Shown here: positions 23,516 to 32,140 of the stretch, piece after piece | Position numbering within the stretch: position 1 is the stretch's first letter | Layout: every line of letters begins with the position of its first letter | NCBI GenBank assembly: GCA_024304985.1 | Contig: JAMWZC010000003.1 | Span: 1 to 64,000 of the forward strand | Reading direction: 5' to 3' | Length of the DNA: 64,000 nucleotides | Origin: Paracoccaceae bacterium | GTDB taxonomy: Bacteria; Pseudomonadota; Alphaproteobacteria; Rhodobacterales; Rhodobacteraceae | Translations under genes and position numbers: made by a program | The notes under the pieces: generated by a model | Seen by the model: the letters and a program-made list of their open reading frames with translations, nothing else | Databases searched by the model: none | Told to the model about the DNA's origin: nothing

Positions 23516-24058
23516 ATGGCCACGGCACATGATATCGAGGACCTGATCGCCCGCGTGGCCTTGGGCGACAGAGCGGCCTTTTCAAAGCTTTATGACAATA
23601 CGAGCGCGAAACTCTTTGGTGTGGTCCTGCGTGTCTTGAATGACAGGGCCAGCGCGGAGGATGCCGTGCAGGATGCCTATATGAAGATATGGCGCCATGC
23701 CGGACGGTATAGCGCGAATGGAATGAGTCCCATGACCTGGATGATCACGATCGCCCGCAACACCGCCATCGACCGGCTGCGCCAGACCCGCGCCACGGTC
23801 GATCTGGACCATGTGGCCGAACATCTGACCGCCCCCGGCCCCAACCCCGAGCAAAGCGCGGTTGCGGCCGGCGAGGCGCGGCGCATCGCCGCCTGTCTGG
23901 ACGAGCTGGAACAGGATCGCGGGGCCGCCGTGCGCGGGGCCTATCTGGAGGGGCAGAGCTATGCCGATCTGGCCGCGCGGTTCAACGTGCCACTGAACAC
24001 GATGCGGACATGGCTGCGGCGCAGTCTGCAATCCTTGCAGGAGTGCATGGCGCGATGA
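23516..24058 (+). CDS. ECF-type RNA polymerase sigma factor
   Basis: A 180-residue group 4 sigma factor. Region 2 (about 15-85) shows FSKLYDNTSAKLFGVVLRVLNDRASAEDAVQDAYMKIWRHAG and PMTWMITIARNTAIDRLR. Region 4 (about 125-178) ends in YADLAARFNVPLNTMRTWLRRSLQSLQECM. It resembles SigK-type ECF factors paired with RskA-like anti-sigma proteins. ATG 23516 is used; a GTG at 23501 is possible, and neither has a strong ribosome binding site. The stop overlaps the anti-sigma start as ATGA, the usual coupling for a sigma/anti-sigma pair. Confidence 0.92.
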   Translation: MATAHDIEDLIARVALGDRAAFSKLYDNTSAKLFGVVLRVLNDRASAEDAVQDAYMKIWRHAGRYSANGMSPMTWMITIARNTAIDRLRQTRATVDLDHVAEHLTAPGPNPEQSAVAAGEARRIAACLDELEQDRGAAVRGAYLEGQSYADLAARFNVPLNTMRTWLRRSLQSLQECMAR

Positions 24059-24753
24059 GCGATGTGACCCCCGACACCCCGCGCGAGGATGACAGCCTGC
24101 TGGCGGCGGAATATGTGCTGCGTCTGCTTGACCCGGCAGAAGAGGCGCGCGTGGCCGCGCGTCTGGCGCGCGAGCCCGCTTTGGCCGCGGCGGTGGCGGC
24201 ATGGACCGCACGGCTGTCCGGTCTGGATGCGGAGGTGGTCGAGGCGACGCCCCGAGCCGCCGTGAAGGTCGATCTGGAACGCAGGTTGTTCGGCCTGCCG
24301 CAGCGCGCGCCATTCTGGCAGCGGGCGGGGCTGTGGCAGGCGGTGAGCCTCGCCTCGTTGGCGGTGGCGGGTTTCCTTGCGGTGCAATCTCTGCAACTGT
24401 CCGAAGGCCCCGCCCGCGCGCCTCTCTTTGTAAGTGAGATCGCGGCCGAGGATCAGAGCCTGCGTCTGCTGGCGGTCTATGACAGCGCGGCGGCCGAGTT
24501 GCGCGTGACCCGCACGGCGGGAGATGCGGCGGAGGGTCGGGTGTTGCAACTCTGGGCGATTGCCGGCGATGCGCCCCCCGTGTCGCTGGGCGTGCTGCCG
24601 TCGGACGCGACGACGGCCGTGATCCTGCCCGATGCGCTGCGCGCCGGGGTGGCTGATCTGGTGCTGGCGGTATCGGACGAGCCGCCGGGCGGGTCGCCCA
24701 CCGGCTTGCCGACCGGAGCGGTGCTGGCGGTCGGACAGGTGAACGCGCTGTAA
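24055..24753 (+). CDS. Anti-sigma factor, RskA-like
   Basis: A 232-residue membrane protein. The cytosolic N-terminal domain (about 1-85, AAEYVLRLLDPAEEARVAARLAREPALAAAVAAW) should hold the sigma factor. One transmembrane helix (about 98-118, AVSLASLAVAGFLAVQSLQL) follows, then a periplasmic sensor domain with the RskA-type LQLWAIAGDAPPVSLGVLP and LAVSDEPPGGSPTGLPTGAVLAVGQV. No zinc-binding HxxxCxxC motif is present, so it is not a ChrR/ZAS type. It is translationally coupled to the ECF sigma gene. The signal it senses is unknown. Confidence 0.9.
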   Translation: MSDVTPDTPREDDSLLAAEYVLRLLDPAEEARVAARLAREPALAAAVAAWTARLSGLDAEVVEATPRAAVKVDLERRLFGLPQRAPFWQRAGLWQAVSLASLAVAGFLAVQSLQLSEGPARAPLFVSEIAAEDQSLRLLAVYDSAAAELRVTRTAGDAAEGRVLQLWAIAGDAPPVSLGVLPSDATTAVILPDALRAGVADLVLAVSDEPPGGSPTGLPTGAVLAVGQVNAL

Positions 24754-24875
24754 GGGCGTGTTGCCGCTTTTTGCGGCATGGTGCGGGGTGCCGGGGTAGA
24801 GCAGCCACCTGCCCCATTGACGCTAAGGCCCTGCGCGGTCCTTGTGGCAGGGTTGCCCTGACAGGAGGATCCGCC

Positions 24876-25271
24876 ATGCCTTTGCCCATGTTCCATATGA
24901 TCGACGCCGCGCCGCAGCCCGTGGCGACCTTTTCCCATGCCACCGAGATCGACGGCTGGGTCTTTCTGACCGGGCAGATGCCCACATGGCCGGGCGAGCC
25001 GGACCGCCCCCTGCCCGACGGGGTCGAGGCGCAGACGGCCCGCGTGATGGACAATCTGGTGCTGGTGGTGGAGGGCCTGGGGCTTGGGCTGGCCCATGTG
25101 GTGCAGGCGCGGGTCTATCTGACACAATTCGAGCGCGACTATGCGCCGATGAATGCGGTCTACAGATCCTATTTCGCGGAGGGCAAGCTGCCCGCGCGCA
25201 CCTGTATCGGGGTGACCGCGCTGGCGGTGGGGGCCTTGGTCGAGATCGATCTGGTGGCGCGGCGCCCCTGA
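24876..25271 (+). CDS. RidA family protein
   Basis: A 131-residue RidA/YjgF/UK114 protein. Family members hydrolyse reactive enamine or imine intermediates formed by PLP enzymes, or act in specific catabolic pathways. The motifs GWVFLTGQMPTWPGEPD, QTARVMDNLVLVVEGLGLGLAHVVQARVYL and LPARTCIGVTALAVGALVEIDLVA match the fold, and the substrate-binding arginine is in PARTCIGV. The ATG has GGAGG seven bases upstream. A TGCCGC/GCGGCA hairpin without a T-run lies between it and the anti-sigma gene. Confidence 0.92.
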   Translation: MPLPMFHMIDAAPQPVATFSHATEIDGWVFLTGQMPTWPGEPDRPLPDGVEAQTARVMDNLVLVVEGLGLGLAHVVQARVYLTQFERDYAPMNAVYRSYFAEGKLPARTCIGVTALAVGALVEIDLVARRP

Positions 25272-25281
25272 ACGGGGCGGT

Positions 25282-26349
25282 TCAGCGCGCCAGAAGTGCC
25301 GCTGCCCCTTCTGCAAGGTGTCGGGTCAGTTCAGCCGCCGCCATCGGCTGGCACAACCCGGCGGATTGCCCCGACCAGAGCGGCATGAAGTCGCCCGATC
25401 CCTGCGGTTCCGTCGCGGCGCGCAGCGGGGCCAGCGCGCCACCGGCCAAGGGAAAGGCGGGGGCTGTGGGCGAGAGATAGGCCAGATCGCGCATCACGCG
25501 GTTGACCACGCTGCGCGCCGGGCGGCCAGTGAAGATATTGGTAAGCGCGGTGTCCTGCGCCGCATCCTCGGACAGCGCCTTGCGGTGAGGCGGGCTGATC
25601 GTCGCCTCGGGGCAGTAGAGATAGGCAGTGCCGATCTGCACGGCGGAGGCCCCCAGCATGGCTGCCGCCGCAATGCCGCGCCCGTCGCCGATGCCGCCCG
25701 CCGCAATGACCGGGCAGCGCACCGCATCCACGATCTGTGGCACAAGCGACAGCGTGCCGATCTGGGTGGCCGTATCGTCGGTCAGGAACATGCCGCGATG
25801 GCCACCCGCCTCAAGCCCCTGCGCGATGATGGCGTCAACGCCGCGCGCCGCAAGCCAGCGCGCCTCGGACACGGTGGTGGCGGAGGAGAGGACACAGGCG
25901 CCTGTCGCCATGACCCTCTCCAGCAGGTCAGACATGGGCAGACCGAAATGGAAGCTGACCACTTCGGGGCGCAGCTCTTCGACCAGCGCGCAGAGCGTGG
26001 TGTCAAAGGGGGCGCGGCTGGTGGGCGGCACAGGGAGGGCGGGATCAATCCCCATCTCGCGGTAATAGGGCGCAAGCCGTGCCTGCCATGCGGCCAGACC
26101 GGCGGGATCGGGCACGGGTGCCGTGTGGCAGAAGAAATTCAGGTTCAAGGGCGCGTCGATCCGGGCGCGGAAGGCGGCGACCTCTTCGCGGATGCGGTCG
26201 GGCGTCAGCATGGCGCAGGGCAAGGCCCCCAGCCCGCCAGCCCGGGCCACGGCCACGGCCAGACGGTGATCCCCGGCCCCGGCCATCGGCGCTTGCAGGA
26301 TCGGCAGGGCGATGCCCAGCCTGGTCAGGAGTTTGTCATCCGCCCACAT
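25282..26349 (-). CDS. Nitronate monooxygenase family flavoprotein
   Basis: A 355-residue FMN-dependent TIM-barrel protein of the 2-nitropropane dioxygenase/nitronate monooxygenase family. It begins LLTRLGIALPILQAPMAGAGDHRLAVAVARAGGLGALPCAML. Further signatures are IIAQGLEAGGHRG and CPVIAAGGIGDGRGIAAAAMLGASAVQIGTAYL, which bind FMN phosphate. It may detoxify propionate-3-nitronate or similar nitronates; related FabK-type reductases are a less likely alternative. It converges on ridA with a 10-base gap and lies alone. Confidence 0.88.
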   Translation of the reverse strand: MWADDKLLTRLGIALPILQAPMAGAGDHRLAVAVARAGGLGALPCAMLTPDRIREEVAAFRARIDAPLNLNFFCHTAPVPDPAGLAAWQARLAPYYREMGIDPALPVPPTSRAPFDTTLCALVEELRPEVVSFHFGLPMSDLLERVMATGACVLSSATTVSEARWLAARGVDAIIAQGLEAGGHRGMFLTDDTATQIGTLSLVPQIVDAVRCPVIAAGGIGDGRGIAAAAMLGASAVQIGTAYLYCPEATISPPHRKALSEDAAQDTALTNIFTGRPARSVVNRVMRDLAYLSPTAPAFPLAGGALAPLRAATEPQGSGDFMPLWSGQSAGLCQPMAAAELTRHLAEGAAALLAR

Positions 26350-26402
26350 CCGCGCGCCCTTCCCGTTGCCGCTCTTGCTGTATCCTGACGGATTACATGG
26401 AC

Positions 26403-26430
26403 AAGGGAAAGACCCGCAGGGATCGGGTCA
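26403..26430 (-). terminator. Weak hairpin overlapping the nusB stop codon
   Basis: Reverse-strand stem GACCCG/CGGGTC (26411-26416 and 26424-26429) is followed by TTTCCCTT. The stem includes part of the nusB stop codon. The imperfect T-run makes it a weak candidate. Confidence 0.4.
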
Positions 26431-26919
26431 GAACGCCTCGGGGCGCGCCTCGCGGGCCATGTGGTCCAGCACGGCATTGACGAAGCTGGGTTCTTTCGTT
26501 TCCGGAAAGAAGGCGCGGGCCACGTCCACATATTCGGTGATGATCACGCGGGGGGGCGTGTCGCTTTGCACCATTTCGGCCCCGGCCGCGCGGAACAGGG
26601 CGCGCAGGACCGGGTCGATGCGGGCGATGGGCCATTTCGCCACCAGCGCGCGGTCGGTCATCTGGTCGATCTTGGCCTGCCAGTTCACCGCATCCTCAAG
26701 GATCTTGCGGAAGAGGTCGATATCGCCATCGACCATTTCCTCGCCCTCATAGGTGGCGCCGAAACGGTGGTCGAGGAATTCGCGCCGCACCACCTCGACC
26801 GTCTGGGCGGAATGTTCCATCTGGAACAGCGCCTGCACGGCATAGAGCCGCGAGGCTGAGCGCATCTTGCGTTTCTCGTTGCCCGAAAGGGTCCGGGGTT
26901 TGGCGGTGTCGTCGATCAT
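26428..26919 (-). CDS. nusB: Transcription antitermination factor NusB
   Basis: A 163-residue all-helical protein that binds boxA RNA with NusE (ribosomal protein S10) in rRNA antitermination complexes. The C-terminal signature VIITEYVDVARAFFPETKEPSFVNAVLDHMARE is clear, and the N-terminal SASRLYAVQALFQMEHS helix is typical. Its ATG overlaps the ribH stop as ATGA. The ribB-ribH-nusB order is common in alphaproteobacteria, and nusB is probably transcribed with the riboflavin genes. Confidence 0.96.
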   Translation of the reverse strand: MIDDTAKPRTLSGNEKRKMRSASRLYAVQALFQMEHSAQTVEVVRREFLDHRFGATYEGEEMVDGDIDLFRKILEDAVNWQAKIDQMTDRALVAKWPIARIDPVLRALFRAAGAEMVQSDTPPRVIITEYVDVARAFFPETKEPSFVNAVLDHMAREARPEAF

Positions 26920-27467
26920 GCGGAGGGTGTGCCTTTGGTGGAACCGGCCAGACGGTAATCATCCGAAGCGGGTTTGAACCCGACCCCTTTGCTGGCCGTG
27001 CCCCACTTACGGGCGAGCGCCACCAGATGCAAGGCCGCAGCGGCGGCGCCGCCGCCCTTGTTCTGACCGGCGGGATCGGCGCGCACTTCGGCCTGCGGGC
27101 GGTTCTCGACCGTCAGGATGCCGTTGCCGATGCACAGGCCCTGAAGCCCCAGCATGCTGATCGCGCGGCTGCTGTCATTGCAGACCGTGTCGTAATGGGT
27201 GGTTTCCCCCCGGATCACGCAGCCCAAGGCCACATAGCCGTCGAAATTGCTCAGGCGTTCCGCGATGCCGATGGCGGTGGGCAGTTCCAGCGCGCCGGGC
27301 ACCTCGACCAGATCCCATGTGCCGCCTGCGGCCTCGATCTCGGCCTTGGCACCGGCCACGAGGTTGTCGGCGATGTCCTTGTAATAGGGGGCGACGACGA
27401 TCAGGATCTTGACCGGCTTGTCGAATGCGGCGCGCGGCAGGGTGTAATGCGTCTCATGTCCGGCCAT
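26916..27467 (-). CDS. ribH: 6,7-dimethyl-8-ribityllumazine synthase
   Basis: A 183-residue enzyme that condenses 5-amino-6-ribitylamino-uracil with 3,4-dihydroxy-2-butanone 4-phosphate in the penultimate step of riboflavin synthesis. Motifs include DLVEVPGALELPTAIG, FDGYVALGCVIRGETTHYDTVCNDSSRAI and GNGILTVENRPQAEVRADP. The C-terminus is longer than average (to TKGTPSA). The start at 27467 gives MAGHETHYTLPRAAF. It lies between ribB, one base upstream of its start, and nusB, and shares a transcript with both. Confidence 0.96.
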   Translation of the reverse strand: MAGHETHYTLPRAAFDKPVKILIVVAPYYKDIADNLVAGAKAEIEAAGGTWDLVEVPGALELPTAIGIAERLSNFDGYVALGCVIRGETTHYDTVCNDSSRAISMLGLQGLCIGNGILTVENRPQAEVRADPAGQNKGGGAAAAALHLVALARKWGTASKGVGFKPASDDYRLAGSTKGTPSA

Positions 27468-27468
27468 A

Positions 27469-28605
27469 TCAGTGCCCTTCCGTGATCTTGCGGGTGCCGG
27501 TGATTTCCAGACCGTAAGCCTCAAGCCCGACGATCCGGGGCGTGGGAGAGTTGGTCAGAAGTTCCAGTCTGGACAGGCCCAAGGAGGAGAGGATCTGCGC
27601 ACCAAGCCCGTATTGACGCAGGGTCTGGGGGCTGACCTCGGCCCCGGTCGCCAGCTTCATATGGGTGTCGCGCAGAAGGACCAGAACACCGCGCCCCTCG
27701 GCGGCGATGGTCTGCATGGAATTGGTGAACTCGAAGGCGCGCCCCTTGGGGCCCATGCCGACCATGTCCTTGAGCGGGTCCAGCGCATGCATCCGCACCA
27801 GAACCGGCGCCTCGCCAGTAATGTCGCCCTTGATCAGCACGATATGCTCGGCGCCCTGGGTTTCATCCGTATAGATCCGCAGCGTCCAGTCGCCGCCGAA
27901 TTCGGACTGGATCACCTCTTCCGAGCGGACCTTGACCAGATTGTCATGGCGGCGGCGATAGGCGATCAGATCGCTGATCGTGCCGATCTTCAGCCCGTGT
28001 TTCTGCGCGAAACCCACCAGATCAGGCAGGCGCGCCATCGAGCCGTCCTCGTTCATGATCTCGCAGATCACGCCCGAGGGGTTGAGCCCCGCCAGACGCG
28101 CCACATCCACGGCGGCTTCGGTATGGCCCGCGCGGACCAGCACGCCGCCATCGCGGGCGCGCAGCGGAAAGACATGCCCCGGCGTGGCGATATCGGCGGC
28201 GGTTTTCCCTGCGTCGATGGCCACGGCGATGGTGCGCGCGCGGTCATGGGCGGAGATGCCGGTGCTGACGCCCTCGCGCGCCTCGATCGACACGGTAAAG
28301 GCGGTCTCGTGGCGGGAAGAGTTGTAGGAGGCCATCAGCGGCAGGCCCAGCGCATCGACGCGGGCACCGGTCAGGGTCAGGCAGATCAGCCCGCGCCCAT
28401 GGGTGGCCATGAAGTTCACGGCTTCGGGCGTGGCCATCTGCGCGGGGATGACCAGATCGCCCTCGTTCTCGCGGTCCTCGTGATCGACAAGGATGAACAT
28501 GCGCCCGTTGCGGGCATCCTCGATGATATCCTCGATGGAACTGATCGCGTCGCGCCAGTTTTCCTCGACCGGGCCGGGTGTCTCGAAAGGGGCGCTGTCA
28601 GCCAT
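27469..28605 (-). CDS. ribB: 3,4-dihydroxy-2-butanone-4-phosphate synthase with degenerate GTP cyclohydrolase II domain (RibBX type)
   Basis: The 378-residue protein looks like bifunctional RibBA. The N-terminal RibB half (about 15-215) is intact: FILVDHEDRENEGDLVIPAQ, YNSSRHETAFTVSIEAREGVSTGISAHDRA, TPGHVFPLRARDGGVLVRAGHTEAAVDV. The C-terminal half aligns with GTP cyclohydrolase II (ITGEAPVLVRMHALDPLKDMVG, LRQYGLGAQIL, LELLTNSPT). However, it lacks the zinc ligands of the usual SECLTGD...CDC segment and the GRGIGL motif. It should therefore supply only the butanone phosphate, and the C-terminal domain may be structural or regulatory. AAAAGGA precedes the ATG. Start of a ribB-ribH-nusB transcript. 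Confidence 0.93.
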   Translation of the reverse strand: MADSAPFETPGPVEENWRDAISSIEDIIEDARNGRMFILVDHEDRENEGDLVIPAQMATPEAVNFMATHGRGLICLTLTGARVDALGLPLMASYNSSRHETAFTVSIEAREGVSTGISAHDRARTIAVAIDAGKTAADIATPGHVFPLRARDGGVLVRAGHTEAAVDVARLAGLNPSGVICEIMNEDGSMARLPDLVGFAQKHGLKIGTISDLIAYRRRHDNLVKVRSEEVIQSEFGGDWTLRIYTDETQGAEHIVLIKGDITGEAPVLVRMHALDPLKDMVGMGPKGRAFEFTNSMQTIAAEGRGVLVLLRDTHMKLATGAEVSPQTLRQYGLGAQILSSLGLSRLELLTNSPTPRIVGLEAYGLEITGTRKITEGH

Positions 28606-28745
28606 GGGATGTCCTTTTCCTGTTGCCCCGCCAGATAGCGCAGCGCGCCCGTCTTGGCCAGAGGCAACGCGGCGACACAAGGGCGCGGGGGCCGTGCAGG
28701 GGCGCACAGCCCGCGCGCCCCGCGCGGTCAATCCGTCCGGGTCGT

Positions 28746-29732
28746 TCAGCCCTCAAACTGCCAGAGCGCGGGCAGGAAGCGCCAGCTGTCGCCTTCGCGC
28801 AGGACGTGGCCCACGCCCGGAAAGGGGAAATGATAGCCCAGAATGGCGATCCGGTCGGTCGCGGCCATATCCAGCAGGCGCATCCTTGTGGCGACGGTCT
28901 GTTCGCCATCGGCGTCAAAGCCGTTGAACCATTCGGGATGGGTGAAGTTGGTATAGGCATGGCTCATCGCATCGCCCAGCGCGATCACCTGCTTGCCGCC
29001 ACTGTCCAGCATCACGCTCATATGCCCCGGCGTGTGGCCCGGCGTGGCGATCATCCGCACACCCGGCGTGACCTCGTCACCATCCTCCAGCAGGCGCCAC
29101 TCCACCCCGTCCAGCGTCAGGGAGTTCACCGCGCCCAGCACGAATTGCTGATCCTCGGGCGCCACCTTGTTGACCAGATCGTCCTGCAGCCAATGGGCAT
29201 GTTCCGCTGCACCGATGATGTATTCGGCATCGGGGAACAGCGGTTCGTCGAAATCGTCGCGGATGCCCCAGATGTGATCCGGATGGGCATGGGTGATCAC
29301 CACATGGGTTACGCTGGCGGGGTCGATCCCGGCGGCTTGCATGTTGGCGATCAGGCGGCCTGTCGTGGGCATGAAGCGGCTGCCCGATCCCACATCGACC
29401 AGCACAACGGCCTCGCCTGTCTCGATCAGCAGGTGGTTGGTGTGGGAATAGCTTTCATCCGTAGGCAGGTAGTGACGTTCCAGAAAGGCGCTCACCTCGG
29501 CGGGATCGGCGTTCACCCCCAGCCCGGTGGGCGGGATCGAGAAATAGCCGTCCGACAGGATGGTCAGCCGCGCCTCGCCCAAAGTGAAGCGGAAATGCGT
29601 GGCATTGGCGCCAGCGGGCGCGCCCAGTTGCGCGCGCGCCCCTGTGGCCGCGCCCAAGGCGGGCAGCGCGAAGGCCGGGGCCATCGCGGCCAGTTTCATC
29701 ATCTCACGGCGGCTTGGTTTGAAAACGGTCAT
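28746..29732 (-). CDS. Tat-exported metallo-beta-lactamase-fold hydrolase
   Basis: A 328-residue protein with a twin-arginine signal at the start (PSRREMMKLAAMAPAFALPALG), so it is exported folded to the periplasm. The mature domain has the zinc motif THAHPDH, then TPGHTPGHMSV and LGDAMSHAY, and matches the MBL-fold hydrolase/lactonase superfamily. The substrate is unknown; arylsulfatase-, lactonase- and quinoprotein-relay-type members all look alike at this level. ATG 29732 has GGAGGA six bases upstream. It separates ribE from the ribB cluster on the same strand. Confidence 0.88.
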   Translation of the reverse strand: MTVFKPSRREMMKLAAMAPAFALPALGAATGARAQLGAPAGANATHFRFTLGEARLTILSDGYFSIPPTGLGVNADPAEVSAFLERHYLPTDESYSHTNHLLIETGEAVVLVDVGSGSRFMPTTGRLIANMQAAGIDPASVTHVVITHAHPDHIWGIRDDFDEPLFPDAEYIIGAAEHAHWLQDDLVNKVAPEDQQFVLGAVNSLTLDGVEWRLLEDGDEVTPGVRMIATPGHTPGHMSVMLDSGGKQVIALGDAMSHAYTNFTHPEWFNGFDADGEQTVATRMRLLDMAATDRIAILGYHFPFPGVGHVLREGDSWRFLPALWQFEG

Positions 29733-29810
29733 GTCGGGTCCTCCCATGTTTGCCGGGCAGGATAGTGACGCGTCCGGTCAACGCAACCGGTTTTGTGAAT
29801 ATGATCTGTG

Positions 29811-29833
29811 GCTTCTTCTTGCCGCAAATATCC
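29811..29833 (-). repeat. 3'-end intergenic repeat, copy b
   Basis: On the reverse strand this reads GGATATTTGCGGCAAGAAGA and continues AGC, 38 bases past the ribE stop, after a GCCTCCGGCGG segment. It is almost identical to the copy at 35352-35374, with one mismatch in 23 bases. Confidence 0.6.
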
Positions 29834-29871
29834 CCGCCGGAGGCATCGCCGCCGCGACCGGGCGCGCCGGG

Positions 29872-30471
29872 TCAGGACATCTCGGCCAGCCGCGCCACAT
29901 AGCGGGCCAGCGTGTCGATCTCGAGGTTGACGCTATCGCCCAGCGCCACATCGCCCCATGTGGTCATCTGCTTGGTGTGGGGGATGAAATTGATGCCGAA
30001 ATCGCAATCCTCGACCTCGTTCACCGTCAGCGAGGTGCCGTTGAGCGCGACAGATCCCTTGGGCGCGATGAAGCGCGCCAGCGCCCTGGGCGCGCGCAGG
30101 GTGACGCGGGTGCTGTCCCCGTCGTCACGGATCGCCACCACTTCGGCCAGCCCGTCCACATGGCCTGACACGATATGCCCGCCCAACTCGTCGCCCACTT
30201 TCAGCGCGCGTTCCAGATTGACGCGTTTGCCGGGGGTCCAGCCGGACAGGTTGGTCTTGGAGACGGTTTCGGCCGAGATATCCACGTCGAACCAGCCGCC
30301 CTGATCATCCGTCCCCTTGGCCACCACCGTCAGGCAGACGCCGTCGCAGGCGATGGAGGCGCCCAGATCAATCCCGTCAACCCGGTAACCGGTGCCGATG
30401 CGCGCGCGCAGGTCGCCGCGCTGTTCGACCATCCGCAGGGTGCCGATATCGGTGATGATGCCTGTGAACAT
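29872..30471 (-). CDS. ribE: Riboflavin synthase alpha subunit
   Basis: A 199-residue enzyme that dismutates two 6,7-dimethyl-8-ribityllumazine molecules to riboflavin. The tandem barrel repeats are visible: MFTGIITDIGTLRMVEQRGD with IACDGVCLTVV in the first and GGHIVSGHVDGLAEV with VALNGTSLTVNEV in the second. The start MFTGII is the family norm, and AAGGGA lies upstream. No FMN riboswitch is recognisable in the 200 bases before it. It diverges from the capsule gene kpsS. Confidence 0.96.
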   Translation of the reverse strand: MFTGIITDIGTLRMVEQRGDLRARIGTGYRVDGIDLGASIACDGVCLTVVAKGTDDQGGWFDVDISAETVSKTNLSGWTPGKRVNLERALKVGDELGGHIVSGHVDGLAEVVAIRDDGDSTRVTLRAPRALARFIAPKGSVALNGTSLTVNEVEDCDFGINFIPHTKQMTTWGDVALGDSVNLEIDTLARYVARLAEMS

Positions 30472-30671
30472 GGCGGTTTCCCTTCGTTGCGCCGCGCTGT
30501 GGCGCATTCTGCCTGACTTGCGCCGGATCACGGCAGGCTTGACCTTTGGCCGTCCCGCAGTGTTCCTGTTGCGTGACAGCAGACCTAGCCCCTGCCCGCC
30601 CCGGAGACAAGATGCCCCGCGAGACAGCCATAATTTTGCCGCGACCGCAGGATAGGTAGAGGGACGCTGTA

Positions 30672-31997
30672 ATGGTAAAACTGGTTGTAACGGATATGAG
30701 TGCAAACCCTTCGCCCCCGCCTGGTGATCGTGTTTTCCTGTTTCTTCAAGGGCCCCACGGGCCGTTCTTTCATGCCTTGGCGCGCATGTTGCGCGAGGCG
30801 GGCTCCACCGTCTGGCGTGTGGGCTTCAACGCGGGCGACCGGGCCTTCTGGTTCGACAGCCGCAGCTATATCCCCTTCCGTGACCGCCCCGAGGACTGGC
30901 CCGTCCGCATCAGGGCGCTGATCGCCGAGAAAGGCGCCACTGATCTGGTGCTCTATGGCGATACGCGCCAGATCCACGCCGAGGCGATTGACGCCGCCCG
31001 CGCTGCGGGACTGCGGGTGCATGTGTTCGAGGAAGGCTATATCCGCCCCTATTGGGTCACCTATGAGCGCGGCGGGTCGAATGGTCATTCGCGGCTGATG
31101 CAGACCTCTGTGGCCGAGATGCGCGCGGCGCTGGCCACGTCGGACATGGACGCACCCGAGCCGCCTGCCCGCTGGGGCGAGATGCGCCAGCATGTCTTTT
31201 ATGGCGCGCTCTATCATTGGTTCGTGATGTTCCTGAATGGACAGTATCGCAACTTCCGGCCGCATCGGGATCTGGGGGTGCGGCAGGAATTCATGTTGTA
31301 TCTGCGCCGCCTGATCGCCCTGCCCTGGCGCACGGTCGAGCGGCGCGTGGCACAGTGGCGCATCCGGCATGGCGGCTTTCCCTATCATCTGGTGCTGCTG
31401 CAACTGGAACATGACGCCAGCTTCCGCAAACACTCGCCCTTCTCCAGCATGACCGAGTTTCTGGAAGTGGTGATCCGTGGCTTTGCCCAGGGCGCGCCCG
31501 CCCATCACCGGCTGGTCATCAAGGCCCATCCTCTGGAAGATGGGCGCGTGCCGCTGGCGCGGGAGGTCCGGCGCATCGCCGGTGAGGCAGGTGTCGCAAA
31601 GCGGGTGCATTTCGTCAGTGGCGGCAAGCTGGCGCAACTGCTGCATGCCGCCCGCACCGCCGTTACGGTCAATTCGACGGCGGCGCAGCAGGTGCTCTGG
31701 CGCGGAATTCCGCTCAAGGTTTTCGGGCAGGCGGTCTACGCCAAACCCGAGTTCGTGTCATCGCAGCCGCTGCCCGAGTTCTTTGCCGGGGCAACCCGCC
31801 CGGACCGCCGAGCCTATCAGGATTATCGCCGCTATCTGCTGGAAACCAGCCAGGTTCCGGGCGGTTTCTATGCCAGCCGCGGACGGCGGCAATTGCTGCG
31901 GCAGGTGGTCGATATGCTGTTGGCGCATGAGGATCCCTATGATGCGCTGCGCTCGGGCACCGCGGCACCACGGCAACAGTTGCGGGTGGTGACCTGA
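30672..31997 (+). CDS. kpsS: Capsule polysaccharide beta-Kdo transferase KpsS
   Basis: A 441-residue cytosolic glycosyltransferase of the KpsS/LipB group, which adds the first beta-Kdo to the lipid anchor of ABC-exported capsules. Motifs include FLQGPHGPFFHALARMLREAGSTVWRVGFNAGD, VFEEGYIRPYWVTYERGG and the KpsS/KpsC-type VIKAHPLEDG, VHFVSGGKLAQLLHAARTAVTVNSTAAQQVLWRGIPLKVFG. The ATG at 30672 has GAGGG nine bases upstream. An OPX exporter gene and kpsC follow on the same strand, so this is a capsule-assembly cluster. Confidence 0.93.
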   Translation: MVKLVVTDMSANPSPPPGDRVFLFLQGPHGPFFHALARMLREAGSTVWRVGFNAGDRAFWFDSRSYIPFRDRPEDWPVRIRALIAEKGATDLVLYGDTRQIHAEAIDAARAAGLRVHVFEEGYIRPYWVTYERGGSNGHSRLMQTSVAEMRAALATSDMDAPEPPARWGEMRQHVFYGALYHWFVMFLNGQYRNFRPHRDLGVRQEFMLYLRRLIALPWRTVERRVAQWRIRHGGFPYHLVLLQLEHDASFRKHSPFSSMTEFLEVVIRGFAQGAPAHHRLVIKAHPLEDGRVPLAREVRRIAGEAGVAKRVHFVSGGKLAQLLHAARTAVTVNSTAAQQVLWRGIPLKVFGQAVYAKPEFVSSQPLPEFFAGATRPDRRAYQDYRRYLLETSQVPGGFYASRGRRQLLRQVVDMLLAHEDPYDALRSGTAAPRQQLRVVT

Positions 31998-32140
31998 CAG
32001 GCTTGCGTCGAAACGCTGGATTTACGGGGCACTTCGCGCTAACTTCGACATAATGCACAAACTTCGGCGGGCAAACCGCCGTTGGACAACAAAAAATGTG
32101 TTCCTGAGGCAGTAAAAAAACAGGTCGAGGAGACCGGGCA

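Noticed and set aside
30472-30671. An FMN riboswitch upstream of ribE
   Set aside because: None of the conserved RFN-element strings could be recognised in the 200-base gap.
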